This document shows positions 35,401 through 43,900 of a stretch of DNA of 61,315 bases, piece after piece. Source of the stretch: DASZMX01 sp035551475 (lineage in GTDB: Bacteria; Verrucomicrobiota; Verrucomicrobiia; Limisphaerales; Palsa-1400). Each line of letters starts with the position of its first letter. Position 1 is the stretch's first letter. The stretch covers positions 1-61,315 of the forward strand of contig DASZMX010000058.1 of assembly GCA_035551475.1 (NCBI GenBank), read 5' to 3'. The notes beneath the pieces are model-generated. The model did no database searches. It was given only the letters and a program-made list of their open reading frames with translations, and was not told where the DNA came from. The position numbers and the translations under genes were made by a program.

Positions 35401-38400
35401 ACAGACGACACCACTGTCAACAAATGCGTGCTGCCCGCCGGCTCCGTCCTGCCGCCGGGCGGCTTTTTGGCGGTGGGTCAACCGCAACTGGGTTTCGCGC
35501 TCAATCCCGCCGGCGGGACGATCTTCCTGGTGCAATCCGACGCCAGCCGAGTGTTGGATGCCGTGGCTTATACGGCGCAGGCGCAAGGCGTGTCGTGGGG
35601 CCGCTGGCCGGATGGCGCGAATGATTTTTATTCGTTCCAAACCAACACACCGGGCACGAACAACAGCGCCATCGCCATTGGCCCGGTGGCCATTAACGAG
35701 TTGATGTATGACCCGATCAGCGAGAGCGACGACGATCAATACATTGAACTCTACAATCAAGGGACGAACACCATCAGCTTGTCGGGCTGGCAATTGTCGG
35801 GCGGCGTGACGTATGCGTTTCCGTCGTCCGCGTCGATTCCCGCCAACGGCTACGTGGTGGTGGGCCGCAACGTGGCGAACTTGCTGGCCAAATACGCCAA
35901 TCTCACCTCGGCGAACACGTTCGGGAATTTTAGCGGCAAACTGTCGCACAACGGCGAGCGCGTGGCATTGACCATGCCGCAGCCGCTCTACGTGACCAAC
36001 AGCATCACGGTGGTGGAGGACGAAGTGACGTACGGCGTCGGCGGACGCTGGGGCCAGTGGGCCGCCGGCGGGGGCAGCAGCCTGGAATTGATCGATCCGC
36101 ACGCCAACCATCGGCTGGCGGCGAATTGGGCGGACAGCGATGAGACCGCCAAATCCGTGTGGACGAACATCGAAAACACCGGCGTGCTGGACAATGGCGG
36201 CAACTACGACAGCTCCATTCAACACGCCCAACTCGGGCTGCTGGACACCGGCGAATGCCTCGTGGACAACGTGGAAGTGGATTTCAACGGCGTCAATTAT
36301 ATTCCCAACCCGGGTTTCGAAGGCAACCTCGGCGGATGGGCGCTGCAAGGCGATCATTCCCGCTCCAGCCGCGAGGCCGGCGGCTATCAGAGCAATTTCG
36401 CGCTGCACCTGCGGGCCAGCGACCGCGTCTGGACGGGCCTCAATTCGTGTCAAGTAAACCTCTCCGCCAATTCCATGGCCGCCGGCAGTTCCGTCACGCT
36501 GCGGTTCAAAGCGCGCTGGCTGCACGGCTGGCCCGAGGCGCTGCTGCGGCTGAACGGCAACTGGCTCGAAGCCACGGGCAAAATGCCCCTGCCCAACAAC
36601 CTCGGCTCACCGGGCGCGCCGAACAGCGTGCTCAAGGCCAATGCCGGCCCGGCCATTTACCAGGTGACCCACGCGCCGTCGGTTCCGCCCGCGGGCCAGC
36701 CGCTGGTGGTGTCCGCGCGCGTGCACGATCCGGACGGGTTATTCGCCATGGCGGTGCATTATCGAATCGATCCCTCCACGACTTACACCACCATTCCCAT
36801 GAACGACACGGGCGCCAACGGCGACGCGGTGGCGGGGGACGGCATTTACAGCGCGTCCATCCCGGCGCAGGGCGCGAAGGTGGTGGTGGCGTTTTATGTG
36901 ACAGCGACCGACGGCAAAGGCGTTTCGACGCAATTCCCGGCTTTGGTGAATGACAATGCGCCGGTCCGGGAATGCGTGGCGATGTTTGGCGACACAGAAC
37001 CGGGCGGCGCGTTCGAAACCTGCCACGTGTTCATCACGCAAACCAACATCAACCGCTGGGCGAATCTGGCCGATTTGAGCAATGAGACGAGCGACTTCAC
37101 GGTGGTCAATAACACGCGCGTGATCTACAACGCGCAGGGTCGCTTTGCCGGCAGCCCGTACCATCAGAATTTCGACACCCCCACCGGCAACCCGTGCCAT
37201 TACAAATGGGTGTTCCCGGATGATGACAAATATTTGGGCGCCACCGATTTTAACAAGATTCATCAGCCGGGAAATTTCGCCGGCGACGACGCGAGTTTGC
37301 AGCGGGAACAGGTGGCCAACTCCTTTTTGCGCGCGCTCGGGCAGCCGTGGCTGAACCGGCGCTACCTGGCGGTGTACGTCAATGGCAATCGCCGCGGCGG
37401 ATTGATGGAAGACGCGCAAACGCCCAGCTCGGACCTCGTGAAGGAGCACTTTCCGAACGACACCGGCGGCTTTCTGTTCAAGATGCAGCCGTGGTTCGAG
37501 TTCGCCCCCTTGCCTTCCGGCAGCTCGATCAATTTCGCGCAGCAAAGCTGGTGCGACCTGCTGCCTTTTACGACGACCGGCGGGGCTTTCAAGACCGCGC
37601 GTTACCGCTACATGTTTGAAATGCGGCGCACGCCGGATTCGGCCAATAACTACACGGACGTCTTCTCGCTGATTCAGGCGGCGAGCTCTTCGGCCTCCCC
37701 GAACTTTGCGGCCAACATGAAAAATTTCGCGAACATGGAAAATTGGATGCGCGTCTTCGCCGCCAACCATGCGGCGGGAAATTGGGATTCGTTCGGCTCG
37801 CAATCCGGCCAGAATCTCTACGGTTACATCGGCGCGCTCGGCACGAAATACACGCTGTTGATGTGGGACTTCAACCTCGTCCTGGGCAATCCCCAATCGT
37901 GGGGGCCCGGCCAAAATCTGCTCACGCTCAACAGCGAGGACGCCAACATCCAGGCCATTTTTGCCCAGCCGGAATTTCTGCGCATGTATTGGCGCGCGCT
38001 CGGCGAATTGGTGACGGGCCCTCTTTCGCCCGCGGTTTCCGGGCCTTTGTGCGACGCCAAATACCAGGCGTTCGTCAACAGCGGCGTCACGGTCGAAAAT
38101 CCCCGTTCCGCGCTGCTGCCGTGGATGGGCCAGGCAGCCTCCAGCATCGCCGCGCAATTGGCGGCCGTGGATGCGGGCGCGTTTTCAGTCAATCCGAATG
38201 TCACGATCAGCAATAACGTGGCGTACGTCAGCGGCGTCGCGCCGGTCAAAGTCGCCACCATTGCGATCAACGGCGTGAATTGGCCGCTCGTCTGGACCGG
38301 CCTGACGACGTGGACCGTGGCCGTGCCGTTGGCCGATGGAACGACCGTTCTGAATGTGGCCGGATTGGACCGCAGCGGCCAGCCCATCGCGGGCGCGACC

Positions 38401-40848
38401 GGTTCTGCGCAAGCGGTCGTGACGTCGCCCGTGGCGTCGCCGGTGGGCCAGGTGGCGCTCAACGAAATCATGTATTCACCGGCTGTCACCAACGCCCAAT
38501 TCATCGAGCTCTACAACCATTCCACCAACACGGAATTCGATCTTTCCGGCTGGCAAATTCCCGCGCTCTCCTATGTCTTCCCTTCCGGCTCCGTCCTGGC
38601 GCCATCGCGCTTCCTGACGTTGGCGGCGAATTTTCCGGCGTACGCGGCGGCCTACGGCGGCGCCAATACTTGGTTTGACACGTTCTCCGGCGTTTTGCCG
38701 GCGAGCGGCCCGTCGTATCTCAGCCTCGTCAAACCCGGCGCGAGCAACACCATTGTGACCCAAGTGGCATATTCCGATCATGGCCCCTGGCCCACCAATC
38801 TGCAGGGCTTGGCGGCCTCACTGCAATTGCTCGACGCCCGGCAGGATAATTGGCGCGCCGGCAATTGGGCGGCCGTTCCTGTCACCGGCCGCGCGGCTCC
38901 GCAATGGGTGCATGTGACGGCCACTGGCGCCGCCAGCTCCTCGGTGCTGTATATCTACCTGCAATCGGCGGGCGACATTTACGTGGACGACGTGCAATTG
39001 GTGGCGGGCAGCGTCGCGGAGGCGGGCCCGAATTTAGTGACAGATGGCGATTTCGAATCCGGCTTTCCCGGGACGGCCTGGCATGTTTCCGCAAATTTAA
39101 CCGCTTCCACTGCCAGCATGGATGTCAAACATACAGGCGCCAACAGCCTGCATGCGGTCTCGTCCAGCCCCGGCATGACGCAATCGAGCGCCATCTGGCA
39201 AACCATTTCGCCCGCCCTGACAGGCAATGGAACCTATACCCTGAGCTTCTGGTATCTCCAATCCACCAACGGCGGACCCTTGACCTTGCGGCTGTCGGGT
39301 TCAGGCATCGTGGCCAATGCCGATCCGGCGCCGCCCACTGACGCTCCCGCCACCCCCGGCGCCGCCAACAGTGTCGCAACCGTTCTGGCGCCTTTTCCCA
39401 CGCTTTGGATTAACGAACTGGAGGCGAACAATCTGTCGGGCTTGACGAATAGCGCCGGCCAACGCGCGCCTTGGATTGAAATTTATAACCCGGGCTCCAA
39501 CGCCGTCTCGCTCGCGGGCCTGTATCTGGACACCAACTACACCACCCTGACCAACTGGTCGTTCCCGGCGGGAACAACCATTGCCGCAGGCGCCTTCAAG
39601 GTGATTTTCGCCGATGGCCTCACCAACCTCACGACGGCCAATGAACTCCACGCCGGCTTCACGCTGCCGGCTTCGTCGGGGTCAGTCGTCCTCAGCCAGC
39701 CTTACAATGGAACCCCGCAAGTTCTCGATTACGTGGACTACGCGGATTTGCCGGCGAACTTTTCTTACGGCTCCTTTCCCGACGGGCAAAGTTTCATCCG
39801 CCAGGAATTTGCGCATCCCACCCCAGGCGGAGCCAACAACGGCTCCGCCCTGCCGCCCGCGTCCTTTATCCCTTACTTGACAGAAGGCTCCATCTACACG
39901 CAGAACTTTGACGCCCTGCCGAATCCGGGCGCGACATCCGTCGGCAGCGATAATCCGGTGAAAATCAATGGCATTACTTACCACCTTTCCAACCCGTTCG
40001 ACTTTGCCTACCCCGTGTCCGCGACCGGCCTCGGCGGGGCGGGGCTCTCGGCCATGGCCGGTTGGTATGGCTTGGCCGATCCGACCGCCAGTGCGGGCGT
40101 CCGTTTTGGCGCGACCGATGGCGACGACACCACGGGCGGCGACCTCAGTTTTGGGCTGCCCAACAGCGCCAATCGCGCGCTCGGCTTGCTGGCCACCGGC
40201 ACGACGGGTTACACCGCTTTCGGCGCGAAATTCATCAATGGCACGGGCGTGACGCTGAATTACATCAACGTGCAATGCACCGCCGAGGTCTGGCGCCAGT
40301 CAAACCTCGCCAAGACCGTCCAGTGCTTCTATTTTATTGACAATTCCGCCACCAACAATTTTTCGACCCTCGCCACCGGCTTCCTGCCCGCCCTCAATCT
40401 CGTGTTCCCCACCGTCGGGGCGGACACGGGCGGAAAAGCCGTGGATGGCACCACCTCTGGAAACCAGTACCATCCCTTCGCGATCAATCAATACATTGGC
40501 AATTGGCCGTCCGGCGCCGCCCTGTGGCTGACGTGGGAGATGGCGAGTCCGGCCGGCAAAGCGCAGGGCATGGGCATCGATGATTTTAGTTTCTCCGCCA
40601 CCGCAGGCGCCACCTTGGACGCGGTGCCGGTGAGCGTGCAAACCTCCGGCACGAATCTGGTCATGGGCTGGACTGGAATGCCCGGGCAAACGTATCAAAT
40701 TCAATCCACCACTAATTTAGCCGAGCCTGATTGGCAGCCCGTCGGCGCCGCCATCCCGGGAACCGGCGCCGCCGTGACCGCCACCAACGGCGTCAGCAAC
40801 GCCGGCCAGCAGTTTTACCGCCTGGAAATCCTGCCGCCCGCGCACTGA
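32491..40848 (+). CDS. Giant exported multidomain protein: PA14, lamin-tail (x5) and CotH kinase-like domains
   Basis: 2,785 aa. The signal peptide ends near residue 30 (PWAQA). Order, rough residues: concanavalin/DUF1349-like 35-212; PA14-like 217-371; Ig-like 392-478; SbsA-like Ig 482-575; second DUF1349-like 577-750; lamin-tail domains at 776-929, 937-1050 and 1064-1213 (FSEIMCKP..EFIELYN, LNEVL..PFVELYN, INELMYDP..QYIELYN); CBM-like 1223-1380; Ig-like 1392-1490; CotH-kinase-like 1534-1890 (GGFLFKMQ, NWDSFGSQSGQNLYGY near 1764, WDFNLVLG near 1792); lamin-tail 1987-2130; CBM-like 2131-2280; lamin-tail 2304-2450; beta-sandwich 2464-2707; C-terminal QIQSTTNL module. CotH-type kinases phosphorylate extracellular proteins. 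Typical members have WDxD where this has WDFN. Function is probably at the cell surface. Confidence 0.85.
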   Translation: MLKTNLPWDLSRSFRIFWTFLFCGAAPWAQASLPTGWTDADIGSPGLAGAASVANGLWSVTGGGGDIWNAADQFNFASAGFISDGAVIAKVTSLQNTDSYAKAGVMIRGDSSAGAMNVSVVVTPVNGISFQWRNADGSGTSAAAVPGTAPVWLALTRSVNNFNAYYSLDGVAWTQIGSAQTFAMNGSAVAGLCVTAHNNSALNTATFTNVSLTTPVFGVYRQLWTNVTSLNQLTNPVSNPGWPNQPTASFTHVFTNFETEINSGMENYGQRVRALLVPPQTGAYTFWIASDDNSQLFLSTDETSAHSVPIASVTSWTGSEQWNEYPSQQSAPITLKAGSRYYIEAIMQQGPGGDNLAVGWQLPDGSLEQPLTAQSAAGTYLIPFTGAAAPPGIYAQSSAISVVEGGAATFSVLATNGSPLTYQWLLNGAPITATQPEFYLTNASIAANNQQTYSCVVSNARGAITSAPMVLTVLADTTPPVVSQIYNVGDSQVALVFSKPVTAATANDLANYAFTNGLAITGAALAADNVTLTLTTAPLVYGSNYVVVLNGVADQASTPVMIAADTAASFTASPYVPLDLGSAGLPSTVALLTNGLTVTTAGAGLGGANDQGNFQFQSVTGDFDVRVCLAGLGLSSVWAQAGLMARQTSDMGSPFAAALATPRMVGAFFETRATESAAAVTTGTFPVNYPNTWLRLRRSGNTFFGFASYDGQTWAQLGASVITMPSSILLGLTVASHDTNQLTSATFLNYSNTPAGVILANPAPPHEPLGASSRTTPIVFSEIMCKPAPRTDTNNCEFIELYNTQPWAQDVGGYRVACADMSYSFAPGSSIPGGGFVVLAASPGSLRAVYGLTNALAYQGSLKKAETLQLFDEQSNVLLTVPYTGAAPWPIAAAGTGHSLVLANPSYGEGDPRAWDISDVRGGSPGAAEAYRPSALRNVVLNEVLPYAAAPFVELYNHSAQSVDVSGCILTDDTTVNKCVLPAGSVLPPGGFLAVGQPQLGFALNPAGGTIFLVQSDASRVLDAVAYTAQAQGVSWGRWPDGANDFYSFQTNTPGTNNSAIAIGPVAINELMYDPISESDDDQYIELYNQGTNTISLSGWQLSGGVTYAFPSSASIPANGYVVVGRNVANLLAKYANLTSANTFGNFSGKLSHNGERVALTMPQPLYVTNSITVVEDEVTYGVGGRWGQWAAGGGSSLELIDPHANHRLAANWADSDETAKSVWTNIENTGVLDNGGNYDSSIQHAQLGLLDTGECLVDNVEVDFNGVNYIPNPGFEGNLGGWALQGDHSRSSREAGGYQSNFALHLRASDRVWTGLNSCQVNLSANSMAAGSSVTLRFKARWLHGWPEALLRLNGNWLEATGKMPLPNNLGSPGAPNSVLKANAGPAIYQVTHAPSVPPAGQPLVVSARVHDPDGLFAMAVHYRIDPSTTYTTIPMNDTGANGDAVAGDGIYSASIPAQGAKVVVAFYVTATDGKGVSTQFPALVNDNAPVRECVAMFGDTEPGGAFETCHVFITQTNINRWANLADLSNETSDFTVVNNTRVIYNAQGRFAGSPYHQNFDTPTGNPCHYKWVFPDDDKYLGATDFNKIHQPGNFAGDDASLQREQVANSFLRALGQPWLNRRYLAVYVNGNRRGGLMEDAQTPSSDLVKEHFPNDTGGFLFKMQPWFEFAPLPSGSSINFAQQSWCDLLPFTTTGGAFKTARYRYMFEMRRTPDSANNYTDVFSLIQAASSSASPNFAANMKNFANMENWMRVFAANHAAGNWDSFGSQSGQNLYGYIGALGTKYTLLMWDFNLVLGNPQSWGPGQNLLTLNSEDANIQAIFAQPEFLRMYWRALGELVTGPLSPAVSGPLCDAKYQAFVNSGVTVENPRSALLPWMGQAASSIAAQLAAVDAGAFSVNPNVTISNNVAYVSGVAPVKVATIAINGVNWPLVWTGLTTWTVAVPLADGTTVLNVAGLDRSGQPIAGATGSAQAVVTSPVASPVGQVALNEIMYSPAVTNAQFIELYNHSTNTEFDLSGWQIPALSYVFPSGSVLAPSRFLTLAANFPAYAAAYGGANTWFDTFSGVLPASGPSYLSLVKPGASNTIVTQVAYSDHGPWPTNLQGLAASLQLLDARQDNWRAGNWAAVPVTGRAAPQWVHVTATGAASSSVLYIYLQSAGDIYVDDVQLVAGSVAEAGPNLVTDGDFESGFPGTAWHVSANLTASTASMDVKHTGANSLHAVSSSPGMTQSSAIWQTISPALTGNGTYTLSFWYLQSTNGGPLTLRLSGSGIVANADPAPPTDAPATPGAANSVATVLAPFPTLWINELEANNLSGLTNSAGQRAPWIEIYNPGSNAVSLAGLYLDTNYTTLTNWSFPAGTTIAAGAFKVIFADGLTNLTTANELHAGFTLPASSGSVVLSQPYNGTPQVLDYVDYADLPANFSYGSFPDGQSFIRQEFAHPTPGGANNGSALPPASFIPYLTEGSIYTQNFDALPNPGATSVGSDNPVKINGITYHLSNPFDFAYPVSATGLGGAGLSAMAGWYGLADPTASAGVRFGATDGDDTTGGDLSFGLPNSANRALGLLATGTTGYTAFGAKFINGTGVTLNYINVQCTAEVWRQSNLAKTVQCFYFIDNSATNNFSTLATGFLPALNLVFPTVGADTGGKAVDGTTSGNQYHPFAINQYIGNWPSGAALWLTWEMASPAGKAQGMGIDDFSFSATAGATLDAVPVSVQTSGTNLVMGWTGMPGQTYQIQSTTNLAEPDWQPVGAAIPGTGAAVTATNGVSNAGQQFYRLEILPPAH

Positions 40849-40884
40849 AAAACAAAAAACTCCTCCGCGCCGGCGGCAAGGATC

Positions 40885-40928
40885 TCGCGCAGAGACGCCT
40901 AATTCTTCACCAAGCGCTCTCTGCGCGA
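40885..40928. terminator. Inverted repeat between the two convergent giant genes (possible bidirectional terminator)
   Basis: A perfect 11-bp inverted repeat, TCGCGCAGAGA (40885-40895) and TCTCTGCGCGA (40918-40928), has a 22-nt loop. It sits in the 84-bp gap between two convergent stops. There is no T tract right after either arm, so it is not a canonical Rho-independent terminator. It may protect or end both transcripts, or be an intergenic repeat remnant. Confidence 0.4.
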
Positions 40929-40932
40929 CCCG

Positions 40933-43900
40933 TTAAGGCGATGTAATGCGATAGAATCGCGAGGGGCGGTGGTCGGTGTCGATGAATTGGAACGTGTTCG
41001 ATCCGACCAGCGTGGCGGGCCCGAGCGGCAGCCATTGCGAGAGGTTCGTGGAACCGAAGACGGTGTAGCTATTGCCGGCGCCACTGATGCGGAGCTTGAA
41101 CCCGGCGCCGTTGTTGGTGAAGGCGCCGCTTTGAATGGACGACGGCGCCACGACCGCGAGTTGGACGCGATAATAGCGATGGACGAAGGCCGACGTGTTG
41201 GTGTCCACATAATCGTAAACGCCCGGAGACGTCTGCGTGGCCAAACCCAGCGCGAGCCAGATTTGCAGGTTCGTAGAGCCGGCCACCAGGTAAGTCGAAT
41301 TCGGCGCGCCGGTAAACCGGACATGGAAGCCATTGGTCTGCGTGGCGCCCAGGGTGAATTGCGGAATCACAATCGTGACGCCGGCGTTGATCGTGACGCT
41401 AAAGGTCTGGGAAACGCTCACGCCCGTGTCAAGCACTGTGACCGTGATGGGCGCGAGGCCCGTCTGGCCGGAGGTCGGCGTGACCGCGAGGCTGCGACTG
41501 GTTCCGCTGCCCGTGAGGGCGAGGTTGGAATTGGTGACCAACGCCGAATTGCCGGAAGCCGCCGTCACGCTGTAAGGGCCGACCCCCGCCTGCGCGCTGA
41601 CGGTGAAGGCGACGTTAAACGCCTTGTTGGTCGTGACGTTGGCAATGGGGCTGATAAACGGACCGGACCGGCTCGCAATCGCATCACCGCTTTCAGAAAT
41701 GCGCAGGAACCCGCCGCCTTGCGCCAGGGGAACAAGATCCGCGCCGCCGCCGGGATTGGACAAGGTGACGCCCACCAGCGTGACTTGATTGGTTCCAGAA
41801 TCTGTCAAGAGGAACAAACCGCCGCCGTTTTCCGCGGCATTGCCGGACAGAACGGAGTTGGAGATCGTCAACTGGCCGTTGTAATTGAAAACACCCGAGC
41901 CGTAACCGTGGCCGGGGGCGCCGAAGGTGATGCCGCCGGAGCCGTTGCCGCCCGCGCCAGCCGTGACCGTGTTATTGGTGAACACGCAGTGGTTAAGCGT
42001 GACCGATCCGGCGTCGTTGAAGATCACGCCGCCCGCGCCCAGGCCGCCGCCGCCGCCGCAGGCATTGCCGCCGCCGCCGCCGCCGCCGAATCCACCCAGG
42101 CCGCCATAATTGATGCTGCCATTTCCGCCGCCCGCGCCGGCGCCGAAACCGCCCGCCATACCCCCGCCCAGGCCATTGGCGCCGGCGCCGCCGCCACCGC
42201 CACCGCCAAAGCCGCCGTTGGTTCCGCTATCGCCATAAGGCAACGCGCCCGCGCCGCCATTGGCGCCGCCGCCGTTGCCGCCGATCGAGGTGCCCGCAAA
42301 GGGGCCGCCCGCGCCGCCCGTCGCGGCATTGTTCATGAAAATGACATTCGAGAACGACAAGGCGCCCGTGTTGAAAACCACGCCGCCAAAACCGCCGCCG
42401 CCGCCGCCCGCGCCGTTGCCCGCCTGGCCGGCTCCGCCCTGTGCCATCCAATTGCTGATCACCAAATTATTGACAGTCAACGACCCGTTGGTGGCGACCC
42501 GCGCAAAACGCATGGACACGCCGGCGGAATCGCGCGCGATGCTGGCGCCGGGAGCCGCGCTGCCGTCAATTAGAATAAGGCTGGAGCAAACTATCGCCGA
42601 AGCGCCGAACGCCGTGTCATCCGCGCTGCTGAGGCGCAAGGTTTGGCCCGCCAGGCCGGGCGCCAGGTTGATGTGCCAGGGCACGCCCGGGGCCGCGTTG
42701 GCCGCGGCGATGGCGGCGCGCAGGGAGCCGGCTCCGCTGTCGGCTGCCGTGGTCACGCTCAGCGCGGAGCTAAGAATGGCAATCGACACATGGCCGGTGG
42801 CGGTTTGCACGCCATTGGTCACTACGTAGGTGAAGAAATCCGCCAGGCCGCCGGGCACGTTTTGATTGTAACTGAGGGTTCCGCGCGTGAACGATACCGC
42901 GCCGTTGGTGCCGGCGGTCACGCTCTTAATGCCCGAAAGCGAGTTGGCCGCGTAAATCGTGAAGTTATTCGACACGCCGTTGAAGACCGAGGCGGCGAAG
43001 TCATAGCTCGACGTGACGCGCACCGCCAACGCGTAAACCGAGAAGGAGTTGGTGGCGGAAACCGTGAGGTTGGCCGTGCCCGGAAGGAACGGCGGTGTCA
43101 CCGTCAACAATCCGTTCCCCGAATCAACCGCCAGCGCGAACGCCGGGTTGTCCGAAGTCGCATTGACCGAGCCGACCGGCGGCAGGGTGAAGGCCACCGT
43201 CGCCGGCCCGTGCACGATTTGGTCGGGCAAATAGGTGATGTTGGTCGTGCTGCCATAGGTATAGAGGGCAGCGCTGAGGGGCGTGTTCGAGAGCATGATC
43301 GAGCCGTTGAAATTGAACACGCTCGCACCATAAGCCAGGCCCGCATTGCCGTCGTAATAGGGAGACGCGGCGCCAATGCCCGCGGCGCCCGGCGTAATCG
43401 TGTCGTTAATAAACGCGCAACCCACCAGCGTGACCGAGCCGCCGTCATTGAAAATCGCGCCGCCTGCGCCCATGCCGCCGCCGCCGCCGCAGACATTCCC
43501 GCCGCCGCCGCCGCCGCCGAAACCGCCCAGGCCGCCGAAGCCGGATGTGCCGGTTCCGCCGCCCGTGCCGCCGCCAAAGCCGCCCGCGGCGCCACCGCCC
43601 AACCCGCCGGACGCGCCGCCGCCGCCACCGCCGCCGCCGAACCCGCCGTTCGTGCCATCACCGTAAATACCGCCGCCAAAACCGCCATTAGGCGCGCCGC
43701 CGTTGCCGCCGTAACCGCCGCCATTGTAAGCGCCACCGGAACCGCCGATGGCCGCGTCGTTCACAAAAACCGCATTCGACACGATGAGCGCGCCGGTGTT
43801 GAAAATCGCGCCGCCCATGCCCGCGCCGCCGCCGCCGCCGCCGTTGCCATCGCCGCCCGCCGCGCCTTGCGCCACCCAACCGGAGAGTGTGACGTTGTTC

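Noticed and set aside
34684..36525. A 613-codon minus-strand frame inside the 2,785-aa gene
   Set aside because: It has shadow composition (Arg/Ala/Gly/His) and no motif, and it lies entirely within lamin-tail domains coded on the plus strand.
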